This document shows, one piece after another, positions 41,523 through 51,209 of a stretch of DNA of 64,000 bases (its first letter is position 1; every line of letters starts with the position of its first letter). Both the position numbers and the translations under genes were made by a program. The stretch lies in the NCBI GenBank assembly GCA_947570215.1, contig CANOTO010000001.1:62001-126000 (forward strand). Reading direction: 5' to 3'. The DNA is from an uncultured Clostridia bacterium. Its GTDB lineage: Bacteria; Bacillota; Clostridia; Christensenellales; CAG-314. A model generated the notes under the pieces. The model was given only the letters and a program-made list of their open reading frames with translations. It was not told where the DNA came from and did not search any database.

Positions 41523-42245
41523 ATGAACATCCAACAGCTGCTGTCGCCCTTCCGCAGGGCGGTAAACGATTACAAAATGATTGACGACGGCGATAAAATC
41601 GCCGTAGGCGTAAGCGGCGGTAAGGACAGCCTTACGCTATTGACACTTATGCGCGCATATCAACGCTACTTCGACTGCAAATTCGACCTTATGGCTGTGA
41701 CGGTAGATATGGGATTTGTTCCCAACGCATATCGGCCCGTACAAAAATACTGCGACGAACTTGGAGTCGAATACCGCATTGTAAAGACGGACATAGCCGA
41801 AATAGTATTCGACGTGCGCAAGGAGAAAAACCCGTGCAGTCTGTGCGCGAAAATGCGGCGCGGCGCGTTAAATAACGAAATTACAAGCAACGGCTACAAC
41901 AAGCTTGCATTGGGACACCACCTTGACGACGTTGTGGAAACCTTTATGCTCAGCTTATTTTACGAAGGAAGGCTGAGCACTATGCAGCCCAAGTCCTTTA
42001 TGTCCCGAAGCGGCGTCACATTGATTCGACCGATGATTTACCTTTCGGAGAAGGACATATCGGGAATAGTTAAAGCATTGCCCGTCGTTCATAACCCGTG
42101 CCCCGCAAACAAGCATACCGAACGGGAAGGCATGAAAAAGCTGCTGGCGGAGCTGTCGGGAAAATACCCCGACATTAGCGAAAAGTTTGCAAACGCCATA
42201 ATGCATCCCGAAAGATATAATCTGTGGAATAACTTAGAACGATAA
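41523..42245 (+). CDS. tRNA 2-thiocytidine synthetase family protein (TtcA-like), 240 aa
   Basis: The PP-loop SGGKDSLTLLTLM (residue about 30) binds ATP. CSLCAKMRRGALNN carries the CxxC that, with a later Cys (VVHNPCPANKHTER), holds the iron-sulfur cluster of TtcA/TtuA enzymes. GHHLDDVVETFMLSLFYEGRL and TMQPK are typical TtcA-family phrases. It thiolates a tRNA base; cytidine-32 is the known E. coli target but is not proven here. The length is normal. The gene appears leaderless and stands alone, divergent from perR. Confidence 0.9.
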   Translation: MNIQQLLSPFRRAVNDYKMIDDGDKIAVGVSGGKDSLTLLTLMRAYQRYFDCKFDLMAVTVDMGFVPNAYRPVQKYCDELGVEYRIVKTDIAEIVFDVRKEKNPCSLCAKMRRGALNNEITSNGYNKLALGHHLDDVVETFMLSLFYEGRLSTMQPKSFMSRSGVTLIRPMIYLSEKDISGIVKALPVVHNPCPANKHTEREGMKKLLAELSGKYPDISEKFANAIMHPERYNLWNNLER

Positions 42246-42414
42246 TTTTGAAACAGTCCAATGCAGCCACTCGCAAAACGGCAGAAATAACGTGACCGCG
42301 GGAAAATAAAGCGGTTTTGATAACAAAACGAAAGTCAGGATAAATAAAGGCGAAAATTGTCATAAAAACGCGCAATCCGACGTTTAATATACTAATTAAC
42401 CGTCGGAGAAATGA

Positions 42415-42669
42415 ATGAAAGACTACATTACGGAACGCGTAACGGACATTGCAAATTACCTTCTGCAAAACAAATGCACGGTAAGAGAAGTCGCCGACAT
42501 TTACTGCGTAAGCAAATCCACCGCGCACAAAGACCTAAACAAAAGGTTAAAGGAAATCGACGGAGAATTGTTCGAAAAAGTTGCGGAAATTTTGCAACAA
42601 AACTGGGACGAACGCTATCTTCGCGGCGGCGAAGCAACCAAACTAAAATACAAAAAAGAAGCCGAATAG
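42415..42669 (+). CDS. spoIIID: sporulation transcription factor SpoIIID
   Basis: The 84-aa DNA-binding protein MKDYITERVTDIANYLLQNK with HTH REVADIYCVSKSTAHKDLNKRL and the C-terminal basic helix EATKLKYKKEAE matches SpoIIID, the mother-cell regulator acting after sigma-E. Its presence suggests that the lineage descends from, or is, an endospore former. GGAG precedes the ATG. A weak match to a sigma-E promoter lies upstream but is not convincing. It is followed by a strong bidirectional terminator. Confidence 0.95.
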   Translation: MKDYITERVTDIANYLLQNKCTVREVADIYCVSKSTAHKDLNKRLKEIDGELFEKVAEILQQNWDERYLRGGEATKLKYKKEAE

Positions 42670-42718
42670 GTTTCTTTTTTTTAATGCATAACGAATACTG
42701 CTCAATGTGCAATTAAAA

Positions 42719-42749
42719 AAGCCCGTTTGTCAACGGGCTTGCGTTTTTT
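42719..42749. terminator. bidirectional terminator between spoIIID and the DUF2804 gene
   Basis: AAGCCCGTT-TGTC-AACGGGCTT (42719-42740) has T-rich sequence on the right (GCGTTTTTT) and A-rich on the left, so it can serve both convergent genes. Confidence 0.8.
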
Positions 42750-42893
42750 AAGAAGTGACGGATATCTTACAGACGGAGCCGAGTGCGAGCATGTTCATAT
42801 ACCGAGTCAAATCGATTGCCGCAGTGCGGCGTTGGTTGCAAGGCGAAAGCAAGGGCTGCGCCCACAGCTTAAAATACGTAAGGCACAAGCCAC

Positions 42894-43898
42894 TCACCAA
42901 CGATTCTTTGCGTGTTCGCAAAACGCTACAAAAGGCGGAACGTACAGCCGCTGTCCGTCGTCCAACACCACGTAGCCGCACCACAGCCCGAAACGCTGAT
43001 GACAGCTATTGTTGACGATAACCGCCTTGGTTGCCGTAAAATTATCGTACAGCATTTCCACGTCGAATACGAACCTGCCGTCTTCGTCCGTATAGCGGTA
43101 GTCGTCGCCGATACGCATTTCGTTAACCTTGCCCAACTTGTACGCCTTGTTATCGAAGAAAAACATATTTTCGGTAGCGTTGGAGGTGTCTCCGAAACCC
43201 CAACCTATGTTAAAGCCGAAGTGTTTGCCGTCCACCACCGTGCCGCCGTTGCCCCACACCCAGCGGTGAGAATACGGCCACACGCCGCGCCCCCAATCCA
43301 GCAAGCCGAAGCCGTTATGTATTTCGTAGGACATATCGTCTATGCGACAGCGACCGTTGACGACGAAACAGTTTTCCTTATAATTGAGGTACCATTGACG
43401 TTTTTTTGCAAAGGGAGTGGCTATGACCATCTTATCCTTGGATACGGAACAGTTGGTAAGCATTACGTCGATTTCCGCCTTTAATTGCTTTTTGCCCACC
43501 GACGTTAACGACAGACGGCGTTCCTTGTCCGTAGTTTCGAATTGACACAGCAAATTATCGGAAAAAAACTGTAATTTGTTGGGAGCTTCAGGATTTTGCG
43601 GCATCTTGTCGGCGAAAACGTTGTTAAACATAATCTGCCTGCCTACGGTTTTACGCTTGCCTGTATCAAGGTCGATAAGCGTCGCCGAAACGGACGACGC
43701 ATATGAGATATGTCCCATAGTTATTTGCAGCACAATATGCCCGAAATGAATTTGGTAAAAATCCCATTCTTTAAGACGCAGCGGGGCGCATTTCACCTTG
43801 CTTCGGTCGTAAGCGTACAGCATATGTTTGGCATACCCCGGGTTTGCCAAGGTTCCGTTTTTGTTAAGTAGCTTTTGCTTCGATGTTATCTCGTTCAT
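42894..43898 (-). CDS. DUF2804 family protein, 334 aa
   Basis: It begins NEITSKQKLLNKNGTLANPGYAKHMLYAYDR and contains QIHFGHIVLQITMGHISYASSVS, HNGFGLLDWGRGVWPYSHRWVWGNG and HFGFNIGWGFGDTSNATENMFF, all typical of DUF2804, a lipocalin-like beta-barrel related to AttH/CrtC. The natural role is unknown; related folds bind or hydrate lipids. It is four bases after the Bax-inhibitor gene and has no good ribosome site, so it is probably coupled. Confidence 0.88.
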   Translation of the reverse strand: MNEITSKQKLLNKNGTLANPGYAKHMLYAYDRSKVKCAPLRLKEWDFYQIHFGHIVLQITMGHISYASSVSATLIDLDTGKRKTVGRQIMFNNVFADKMPQNPEAPNKLQFFSDNLLCQFETTDKERRLSLTSVGKKQLKAEIDVMLTNCSVSKDKMVIATPFAKKRQWYLNYKENCFVVNGRCRIDDMSYEIHNGFGLLDWGRGVWPYSHRWVWGNGGTVVDGKHFGFNIGWGFGDTSNATENMFFFDNKAYKLGKVNEMRIGDDYRYTDEDGRFVFDVEMLYDNFTATKAVIVNNSCHQRFGLWCGYVVLDDGQRLYVPPFVAFCEHAKNRW

Positions 43899-43902
43899 AA
43901 GT

Positions 43903-44685
43903 TTAATTTTTGTTTCTTTGGAATAGCATTACAAAACGCAGCAGTAATTCCAAAATCTCTACGTACAGGTAAACCAACGTGGTCACCAGCGAAAAGGCTA
44001 CGCACCACTCGTATTTTTTGTCAGCGCCGCTTTTTACCAAGTGGTCGATATTCTGCAAATCCCAAGTGAGCATTATCGTCGCCCAAATTATGCATACGGC
44101 AGACACGACAAGCTGAATCCACCACAAGGCGGAAAAGTCGCCGAATATACCCGTAAAGGACAGCAGCCATACCACAAGTTCCAATGCCATAAGGCTGAAA
44201 AACGCGACCATAATTCCGCGCATAAACTTACTGCTTATTCGCACTTCCAGCAGTCTATTTACGGCGAGAGAGATAAGAAACACTATCGACGTCCCCAATA
44301 ACGCGGCGAAAGCGATACCGGGGTAAAACATATCCACCAACAGCCCCAAGCATCCCAACAGTCCGCCCTGCAACACGGAATAGATTATTCCCAATACCTT
44401 TGCGGTAGTCGGCGCAAAGGCTATAACAATGGACATAACTATAAGCGGAAGCGTGCATACCGCCGCGGCTATGCCGACTGCCGTAAGAGCTCCTATCGGG
44501 TCGCTTTTCAACGCCCACGGTAATACGACAAGCTCCGTAACTACCGCGCAAATAATAGTCAGAAACGCAAATAACGTCGCCTTGCCGTAAACGCCCTTGT
44601 ACGTTGCGGGTTGAATTTCTATGCTCATTTCCCCGCGGTTGGTTTTGGCTATCAACCGTCTTACGGACGGATTGCCCATTCTCAT
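43903..44685 (-). CDS. Bax inhibitor-1/YccA family membrane protein, 260 aa
   Basis: MRMGNPSVRRLIAK and ATYKGVYGKATLFAFLTIICA open a protein with about seven hydrophobic helices, typical of the YccA/YetJ-type BaxI family in Firmicutes. Relatives are pH-gated calcium leak channels or protease modulators. ATG 44685 follows AAGGAGCGTTAAT. An 18-base hairpin (ACGTCGG-GTAT-CCGACGT, 44700-44717) lies right before the ribosome site. It is first of a two-gene unit with the DUF2804 gene. Confidence 0.85.
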   Translation of the reverse strand: MRMGNPSVRRLIAKTNRGEMSIEIQPATYKGVYGKATLFAFLTIICAVVTELVVLPWALKSDPIGALTAVGIAAAVCTLPLIVMSIVIAFAPTTAKVLGIIYSVLQGGLLGCLGLLVDMFYPGIAFAALLGTSIVFLISLAVNRLLEVRISSKFMRGIMVAFFSLMALELVVWLLSFTGIFGDFSALWWIQLVVSAVCIIWATIMLTWDLQNIDHLVKSGADKKYEWCVAFSLVTTLVYLYVEILELLLRFVMLFQRNKN

Positions 44686-45165
44686 ATTAACGCTCCTTCA
44701 CGTCGGATACCCGACGTAGTTATTTTACCATATTATACGAATAATTGCAATACTATTCTATGCATCGAATTTGAGCGGTACGTATTGCGTTTTACATGTA
44801 AAATTATTCGCTTTTTGCACTTTTTTACTCTTTATTTATATTATTTTACTCCGCATTGATTAAAACAAGTTGAAAAACGGAAACGCGTTCGCGCGCTTCC
44901 GTTCTACACCGTATATGCATACGGTCTAACTTACTAACGTCGTTGTAGGAGTTATCGGCATAGCTCAAGTTTGACTGTATTTGTTTGTTACTTGCTTGAC
45001 AAAAACGCGGTAAAAAATTAGAATATGAATACGAAACGGAAAACGAGCGGCAAACGTCGGCAAAGTATGCCGATATGCGCAAATCGGCATATCCGCAAGC
45101 GTTCGAATAAACGCGAAATTTAGATTCGGATATATTAGTTTAGAACAATATTCAGGAGATATATT
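44686..45165. other. divergent intergenic region with the BaxI leader hairpin and the glyQS promoter and leader
   Basis: From left to right: an 18-base perfect hairpin at 44700-44717 in the BaxI leader, a TATAAT at about 44735-44740 on the minus strand, AT-rich sequence, a run of inverted repeats (GAAACGC/GCGTTTC-like near 44880), and the glyQS promoter (44996-45024). The leader of about 135 bases contains the hairpin TATGCCGAT...ATCGGCATA (45066-45091). I found no T-box GGTGGnACCGCG sequence. Confidence 0.6.
44996..45024 (+). promoter_or_regulatory. promoter of glyQS
   Basis: TTGACA (44996-45001), 17 bases, TAGAAT (45019-45024). The leader runs about 135 bases to ATG 45166. Confidence 0.8.
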
Positions 45166-46554
45166 ATGGCAGAAATTACTATGGAAAAGATTGTAAACCT
45201 TGCTAAAGGACGCGGATTCGTCTATCCGGGAAGCGAAATATACGGAGGACTCTCGAACTCGTGGGATTACGGTCCCTTGGGCGTTGAAATGAAAAACAAC
45301 ATAAAGCAGGTATGGTATAGGAAGTTCGTAAAGGAAAACCCCCTAAACGTAGGGTTGGATTCCGCAATTATTATGAACCCGAAAACTTGGGAAGCGACGG
45401 GACACTTGGCGGGATTCAGCGACCCGCTTATGGACTGTAAGGGCTGCAAAACGCGTTACCGTGCGGACAACTTAATAGAAGAATATCAAGCCAAGCACAA
45501 ATTACCCAATACCGTAGCGCAAATGTCCGACGAAGAAATGTCCCGATACATTGCCGAACACGAGATACATTGCCCCGTATGCGGCAAGTGCGACTTTACT
45601 CCTATACGCAAATTCAACCTTATGTTCAAGACATTTATAGGCGTTACGGAAAACGCGACAAGCACGGTATACCTACGCCCCGAAACGGCGCAAGGTATAT
45701 TCGTCAACTTCAAAAACGTATGCCGCACCACGCGCAGAAAAGTTCCCTTCGGCATAGGGCAAATAGGAAAATCCTTCCGCAACGAGATTACGCCGGGCAA
45801 CTTTATCTTCCGCATACGCGAATTCGAGCAGATGGAATTGGAATTTTTCTGCAAGCCGGGTACCGACCTTGAATGGTTCGATTACTGGAAGAACTTTTGT
45901 AAACAATGGCTGCTTGACCTTGGTATGAAGGAAGAAAACCTGCGGCTGCGCGACCACGACAAGGACGAGCTGTGTTTTTACAGCAAGGCGACGACGGACT
46001 TCGAAGTTAAGTTCCCCTTCGGTTGGGGAGAGCTGTGGGGAGTAGCGGACAGAACGGACTACGACCTTACACGCCACCAAGAAACGTCGGGGCAGCCCAT
46101 GGACTACACCGACCCGATAACGGGCGAAAAGTACGTGCCGTACGTTATAGAGCCGAGCTTGGGCGCGGACAGAGCGTTTCTTGCCTTCCTGTGCAATGCA
46201 TACGACGAAGAAACGGTAGGCGAAAACGATACGCGCGTTGTGCTGCATCTGCACCCCGAGCTTGCGCCCGTTAAAGCGTGCGTACTGCCGCTATCTAAAA
46301 AGTTAGGAGATAAATCTATCGAAATATACAACGACTTGCTTAAAGAATTCGCCTGCGAATACGACGAAGCTGGCAGCATAGGCAAGCGCTACCGCCGTCA
46401 GGACGAAATAGGAACTCCGTTCTGCGTTACGGTAGACTTCGACACGGAACAAGACAACTGCGTAACGGTACGCGACCGCGACACAATGCAACAGGAACGC
46501 GTACCCATTGCGGAGCTGAAAGAGTACCTGAAAAAGAGAATTTATATTTATTAA
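45166..46554 (+). CDS. glyQS: glycyl-tRNA synthetase, alpha2 dimer type
   Basis: The 462-aa class II synthetase has [13 protein letters not shown] near the N-terminus, [15 protein letters not shown], motif 2 [23 protein letters not shown] and motif 3 [12 protein letters not shown], plus the C-terminal anticodon-binding domain ([11 protein letters not shown]...[30 protein letters not shown]). A zinc-ribbon insertion CKGC...CPVCGKC is present. It charges tRNA-Gly. CAGGAGATATATT precedes the ATG. The gene is alone between its own promoter and terminator. Confidence 0.97.
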   Translation: MAEITMEKIVNLAKGRGFVYPGSEIYGGLSNSWDYGPLGVEMKNNIKQVWYRKFVKENPLNVGLDSAIIMNPKTWEATGHLAGFSDPLMDCKGCKTRYRADNLIEEYQAKHKLPNTVAQMSDEEMSRYIAEHEIHCPVCGKCDFTPIRKFNLMFKTFIGVTENATSTVYLRPETAQGIFVNFKNVCRTTRRKVPFGIGQIGKSFRNEITPGNFIFRIREFEQMELEFFCKPGTDLEWFDYWKNFCKQWLLDLGMKEENLRLRDHDKDELCFYSKATTDFEVKFPFGWGELWGVADRTDYDLTRHQETSGQPMDYTDPITGEKYVPYVIEPSLGADRAFLAFLCNAYDEETVGENDTRVVLHLHPELAPVKACVLPLSKKLGDKSIEIYNDLLKEFACEYDEAGSIGKRYRRQDEIGTPFCVTVDFDTEQDNCVTVRDRDTMQQERVPIAELKEYLKKRIYIY

Positions 46555-46564
46555 AATAGTATTG

Positions 46565-46605
46565 AAATAGGCGGACGGTAAAATACCGACCGCCTATTTT
46601 ATTTA
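46565..46605 (+). terminator. terminator of glyQS
   Basis: AAATAGGCGG (46565-46574) pairs with CCGCCTATTT (46590-46599), with an inner CGGTA/TACCG, then TTATTTA. Confidence 0.9.
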
Positions 46606-46778
46606 TAGAAAAGTTTTATTTCGCCTTTTCGAATTTACGATTTCTATTACGGCAATTATATCAAGCTTTTTTAATTGCAAAAAAACTTGATTTTTAGTAT
46701 AATAAAGCCGTTCGTATAGGCTGTAAAAAATGCCGACGGATTAGTGAGTTTTACAATAGCAGGAGTTTTTGCAAAATT

Positions 46779-48923
46779 ATGGATATCAATTTGAAAATCA
46801 CCGAAGAATTAGACGTTGCCAAATGGCAGGTAGACGCAGCGGTCAACCTAATCGACGAAGGCAACACTATTCCCTTTATTTCCCGTTACCGCAAGGAAGC
46901 TACGGGACAGCTTAACGACGAACAGCTGCGCAAGCTGTACGAGCGGCTGACATACCTGCGCAACCTTGAAGAAAAAAAGGCGCAGGTTATAAAAAGCATT
47001 GAAGAACAAGGCTTGATGACGGACGAACTGCGGCAAGCTATCGAAAACGCCGAAACGCAGGTCGCAGTAGAAGACCTGTACCGCCCCTACCGTCCCAAGC
47101 GCAGAACTCGCGCGACGGTAGCCAAAGAAAAGGGCTTGGAAGGTCTTGCCAATATTATTCTGTTACAGGAAACGACGGAAAAGCCCAACGAATTCGCGCT
47201 GCCTTACGTCAACGAAGAAAAGGGCGTAAAAACCGTTAAAGAAGCCTTGCAGGGCGCGTTGGATATAATTGCGGAAATAATATCCGACAACGCCGAATAC
47301 CGCACGGCAATACGCGGATTGACGTTCAATCTTGGCAAACTTACTTCCGCGGCAAAAAAGCCGGACGTAAAGACGGTATACGACAATTACTACGCCTACG
47401 AAGAAGAATTAACCAAAATTGCGGGACACCGCGTATTAGCGGTTAACCGCGGAGAAGCGGAAAAGGTACTTACGGTCAAGATTGTAGCTCCGAGCGAGCT
47501 TATTTGCGATTACCTGTCCCGTCACGTAATAACGCGAAGCAACCCCAATACGTCGCCATTGCTTACGCTGGCTCTTACGGACAGCTACGTTCGCTTGATT
47601 GCGCCGAGCATCGAAACGGAAATACGCAATATGCTTACCGAAAAGGCGGAAGAAGGCGCAATTGCCGTCTTCGGCAAAAACTTGGAACAATTGCTTATGC
47701 AGCCTCCTATTGTAGGCAAGGTTGTATTAGGTTGGGACCCCGCGTTTAGAACGGGCTGCAAGCTTGCCGTTGTAGACGGCACGGGCAAAGTGCTTGACAC
47801 AACGGTTATCTACCCCACCGCGCCCACCACTCCCGAAAAAATAGCCAAAGCAAAGCTTACGCTTCAACAGCTTATCAACAAGTATAACGTGTCGCTTATA
47901 TCTCTTGGCAACGGCACGGCTTCGCGCGAAAGCGAACAGATAATTGTAGAATTGCTACACGAAACGGGACTGCCCGTGCAATACGTAATCGTCAACGAAG
48001 CGGGCGCGTCGGTTTACTCCGCAAGTAAATTGGCGACGGAAGAATTTCCCGGCTTCGACGTAGGTCAGCGCAGCGCGGCAAGCATTGCAAGGCGGCTTCA
48101 AGACCCGCTTGCCGAGCTTGTAAAAATCGACCCCAAATCAATCGGCGTAGGACAGTACCAACACGATATGAACCAAAAGAAGTTAGGCGAGACGTTGGAA
48201 GGCGTCGTAGAAGACTGCGTTAATAAGGTAGGAGTTGACCTTAACACCGCTTCCGCGCCGTTGCTAACGTACATATCCGGCGTAACAAGCGCGATTGCCA
48301 AAAATATCGTATCCTACCGCGAACAAAACGGACGGTTTACCAACCGCGAACAGCTGTTAAAGGTGGACAAATTGGGCGCGAAGGCGTACGAGCAATGCGC
48401 GGGATTTTTGCGTATTACGGGCGGAGACAATCCGTTAGACGCAACAAGCGTACACCCCGAAAGCTACGAAGCGACAGCGCGCTTTATGCAGCTGCAAAAC
48501 ATAGAACCGCATAGCATCGGCAATCTTAACGGCTTGTCCAAGACAATAAAGGATTACGGCAAACTTGCCGACAAATTGGGCGTAGGCGAGCCGACGCTTC
48601 GCGATATCGTTGCCGAATTGGAAAAGCCCGCCCGCGACCCGCGCGACGAGATGCCCAAACCGATTCTTCGAAGCGACGTATTGGAAATGAAGGATCTTAA
48701 AGAAGGAATGATACTTAAAGGCACGGTACGCAACGTTATAGACTTCGGCGTATTTGTAGACATAGGCGTACACCAAGACGGCTTGGTGCACATATCGCAG
48801 CTGTCGGATAAAAAGTTTGTAAAGCACCCGCTGGAGGTTGTTAAAGTGGGCGACGTGGTAGACGTAAAGGTATTGGGCGTAGACCTTGACAAAAAGCGCA
48901 TATCGCTTACAATGAAAATCTGA
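46779..48923 (+). CDS. tex: Tex-family RNA-binding transcription accessory protein
   Basis: The 714-aa protein follows the Tex order: N-terminal helical domain (ISRYRKEATGQLNDEQLRKLYERL), YqgF-like RNase-H fold (WDPAFRTGCKLAVVDGTGK), SLGNGTASRESE, VNEAGASVYSAS, helix-hairpin-helix (VDLNTASAPLLTYISGV) and a C-terminal S1 domain (GMILKGTVRNVIDFGVFVDIGVHQDGLVHISQLS). It binds nucleic acid and affects transcription and antitermination. A Shine-Dalgarno CAGGAG is 13 bases upstream. The gene is monocistronic, with a terminator after the stop. Confidence 0.96.
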   Translation: MDINLKITEELDVAKWQVDAAVNLIDEGNTIPFISRYRKEATGQLNDEQLRKLYERLTYLRNLEEKKAQVIKSIEEQGLMTDELRQAIENAETQVAVEDLYRPYRPKRRTRATVAKEKGLEGLANIILLQETTEKPNEFALPYVNEEKGVKTVKEALQGALDIIAEIISDNAEYRTAIRGLTFNLGKLTSAAKKPDVKTVYDNYYAYEEELTKIAGHRVLAVNRGEAEKVLTVKIVAPSELICDYLSRHVITRSNPNTSPLLTLALTDSYVRLIAPSIETEIRNMLTEKAEEGAIAVFGKNLEQLLMQPPIVGKVVLGWDPAFRTGCKLAVVDGTGKVLDTTVIYPTAPTTPEKIAKAKLTLQQLINKYNVSLISLGNGTASRESEQIIVELLHETGLPVQYVIVNEAGASVYSASKLATEEFPGFDVGQRSAASIARRLQDPLAELVKIDPKSIGVGQYQHDMNQKKLGETLEGVVEDCVNKVGVDLNTASAPLLTYISGVTSAIAKNIVSYREQNGRFTNREQLLKVDKLGAKAYEQCAGFLRITGGDNPLDATSVHPESYEATARFMQLQNIEPHSIGNLNGLSKTIKDYGKLADKLGVGEPTLRDIVAELEKPARDPRDEMPKPILRSDVLEMKDLKEGMILKGTVRNVIDFGVFVDIGVHQDGLVHISQLSDKKFVKHPLEVVKVGDVVDVKVLGVDLDKKRISLTMKI

Positions 48924-48947
48924 TAGGAATTGAAAACAGTTAAAATT

Positions 48948-48975
48948 GGGGTTGCCATCGGCAACCCCTTTAATT
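48948..48975 (+). terminator. terminator of tex
   Basis: GGGGTTGCC (48948-48956), ATC, GGCAACCCC (48960-48968), TTTAATTTG. Confidence 0.85.
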
Positions 48976-49256
48976 TGTTTATTCATATATCGGTTTTGCG
49001 AAGCGAAGCCGTTTTCGTAGGAATGCCCGCAACGCTTATTATTATCTAACTATACGGAATGTTCCGAATGCTTAATGCAATCACTCAATTCGTCCGCGAG
49101 TTAAGCAGTTTTTAGCGGGATACGCGAGCGACATCACTCCCCTTTCCAAGGGGTAGGGGTTGACCGCTTAATACTCCGAGCGAGTGTACTCCCAATAAAA
49201 ACAATCTGCAGGACGCGCAACGTCCGAAGCCGTTTTTATGGAAGTGCGCGAGCGAC
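48976..49256. other. gene-free region between tex and the TGS-kinase gene
   Basis: It contains several short dyads (CGGTTTTGCGAAGCGAAGCCG; CCCCTTTCCAAGGGG at about 49138-49152) and two copies of a GCGAGCGAC word at 49127 and 49248. Frames present are short and lack starts with ribosome sites. The sequence resembles degenerate or spacer DNA; no function is assigned. Confidence 0.4.
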
Positions 49257-50903
49257 CTATTCGTCAACTTCGGCGAAACAAGACCCGCCGATAAACTCGC
49301 GCAGAAGCGAGTTGCACGGAACCCATTTCTCATCCATTTCGTTAAAGTACTTCAAAAAGCGTATCAGTCTGCTTGCCGTTACGTAATAGGGGCTGTCCTG
49401 CGACACTTCTTGAAGAGCGGGCAGCGCGTACTTTTTCAAAACGCACAATTCATACGTCAGCGCAGAATTATACACGTAGTTGCAGCCTTCCTGATAGGGA
49501 TATATCCACTTAAACTCGCCGCGGCGAACGCTCGGCCACATTTCGAGAGTTCTCTCGGCGGAAGCTCCGCGGTACTTTCTGTCGCGAACGATTCGGCGAA
49601 GCAAACGGATATCGGTATAGCTTATAGGATTGTGATAGTCGATATTTATTTGGAATTGCGGCGCAATATAAATCTTAAACTTTTGGTGCTTGGGAATGGC
49701 GTAGGATAATTGGTCGTTCAATGCGTGGATACCTTCGATGATAATGGGCGTATCCGCGCTTATCCTTGTCTTCGTACCGTTGTCCGAACGTCCCTTTTCG
49801 AATTCGTAATTGGGCAGCTCCACTTCTTCGCCCTCGATAAGCGCTTGAATATGCTCGTTAAACAGCTGTACATCCAACGAATTGATATGCTCGAAGTCGG
49901 GAGAGCCGTCTTCGTCCAAGGGTATTTCGTCGCGGTTTTTGTAGTACATATCGAGAGAAATGCGCAAAGGATTGATTCCGCGCGACATAAGCTCGATACG
50001 CAAACGGTTGGAAAACGTCGTCTTGCCGGAGCTGGACGGTCCCGCTATACAAATCAGACGAATGTTTTCGATATCGTTGGCAATTAGACCGCCCAATTCG
50101 TGAAGCATATCGTTGTGCAAAGTTTCGTTCATATTGATGAAGTCCACGTACGTATCGGCGTTTACGTGCGCGTTCATATCGGAGATAATCTCGGCGTTAC
50201 ATATCTTCGCCCACTTGTGCGCGCGGTTTAGCACCTTGGCAAAGGTCGGCTCGTCGTTAAAGGGCGGAATTGCGCCCTTATATTCGTAACGCGGATACTG
50301 CGCTATCATATTGCCGTCGTAGCAAAACAAATTGTACTTGGACAAATACCCCGTCGACGGAACCATATATCCGTGCATATAGTTGAGATAATCCGCGCAT
50401 TTATAGAAATGACACGTTTTTTCGGGACGATATCTAAGCGTTTCTGCCTTGTCCGTTTGACCTTGGCTGACAAAATAATCGTAGGCTTCTTCCTTGGTCA
50501 TCATCATCTTTTCAAAGGGTAAATCCTGCGACACGAGCCTGTCCATTTCCTTTTTGACGGCTTTAAGCATAGCTTTGTCTATCTGCGTTTTAGGCGACAG
50601 AACCGTAACCATTAACGAGCGCGAAATAGCATAGCAAATCTTAATTTGATAATCGGGATACAGATTGTGAAAAGCGTGCGCGATAAGATATCTGAAACTT
50701 GTTTCGTACACCTTTACCGCGTCTGTGTTGGTAAGATCCAGCAACTCGACGTTGCTGTCATAGCACAGTTCGTAGGTAAGCTCGCGCAGTCTGTTGTTGA
50801 CCTTGGCAACATAGTACGTTTTTGCAGGGTCGTCTATTACGCTGAGAATAGGCGTCCTTTCGTCCAATTTCAATGTTTTGTTCTGAATATTAACGTTAAA
50901 CAT
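49257..50903 (-). CDS. TGS domain - uridine kinase family protein, 548 aa
   Basis: The start is ATG 50903 (MFNVNIQNKTLKLDERTPILSV) after AAGGAG. An N-terminal TGS-like and threonyl-tRNA-synthetase-like region (about 1-200, with HAFHNLYPDYQIKICYAIS) precedes a P-loop kinase of the uridine kinase/phosphoribulokinase family: GPSSSGKTTFSNRL, SLDMYYKNRDEIPLDEDGSPDFEHINSLD, IIIEGIHALND and RRIVRDRKYRG. This is a known fused architecture in Firmicutes whose exact substrate is not settled; uridine is the likely one. It is behind a good promoter (50990-51018) and is monocistronic. Confidence 0.9.
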   Translation of the reverse strand: MFNVNIQNKTLKLDERTPILSVIDDPAKTYYVAKVNNRLRELTYELCYDSNVELLDLTNTDAVKVYETSFRYLIAHAFHNLYPDYQIKICYAISRSLMVTVLSPKTQIDKAMLKAVKKEMDRLVSQDLPFEKMMMTKEEAYDYFVSQGQTDKAETLRYRPEKTCHFYKCADYLNYMHGYMVPSTGYLSKYNLFCYDGNMIAQYPRYEYKGAIPPFNDEPTFAKVLNRAHKWAKICNAEIISDMNAHVNADTYVDFINMNETLHNDMLHELGGLIANDIENIRLICIAGPSSSGKTTFSNRLRIELMSRGINPLRISLDMYYKNRDEIPLDEDGSPDFEHINSLDVQLFNEHIQALIEGEEVELPNYEFEKGRSDNGTKTRISADTPIIIEGIHALNDQLSYAIPKHQKFKIYIAPQFQINIDYHNPISYTDIRLLRRIVRDRKYRGASAERTLEMWPSVRRGEFKWIYPYQEGCNYVYNSALTYELCVLKKYALPALQEVSQDSPYYVTASRLIRFLKYFNEMDEKWVPCNSLLREFIGGSCFAEVDE

Positions 50904-50989
50904 AGTTTTTCTCCTTGACGGTTTGCAAGTATTCGGATAAGGCAACAGGAAAGCCGCCCTATACTTCCGTTCTCGTCAAACGCCAATGT

Positions 50990-51018
50990 ATCCTATCACA
51001 TTTTAATGTCAAAGTCAA
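50990..51018 (-). promoter_or_regulatory. promoter of the TGS-kinase gene
   Basis: Minus strand TTGACT (51013-51018), 17 bases, TAGGAT (50990-50995). Confidence 0.65.
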
Positions 51019-51069
51019 TAGTAAATGAAAAATTAGCTTGCGGTTTCACTAAAAAATTTTGTAAACCGC

Positions 51070-51097
51070 TTGATTTTTACTTTTTTATTGTTATAAT
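51070..51097 (+). promoter_or_regulatory. promoter of the OB-fold lipoprotein / barnase / barstar operon
   Basis: TTGATT (51070-51075), 16 bases, TATAAT (51092-51097). The predicted start is about 51104, leaving a 146-base leader that carries the nine-C tract. Confidence 0.65.
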
Positions 51098-51209
51098 AAT
51101 TATTGGATATAATTTTATCCTAATGCGCTAAATAAACAATCAAAAGAATACTTTACGTTTATTACGGCTAAGTCAATGAAACGGCGCTGTTGCAAACGAC
51201 AAGCCTTCT

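Noticed and set aside
42340-42414. Sigma-E promoter before spoIIID
   Set aside because: TCATAAA and TTAATATACT only partly match -35 and -10 of sigma-E; spacing uncertain.
45025-45165. T-box riboswitch before glyQS
   Set aside because: No GGTGGnACCGCG-type antiterminator sequence or specifier loop was found by eye.
49112-49333. 73-codon frame on the minus strand overlapping the end of the TGS-kinase gene
   Set aside because: No ribosome site; Ser/Leu/Arg-rich composition; it crosses into a strong gene in a different frame.
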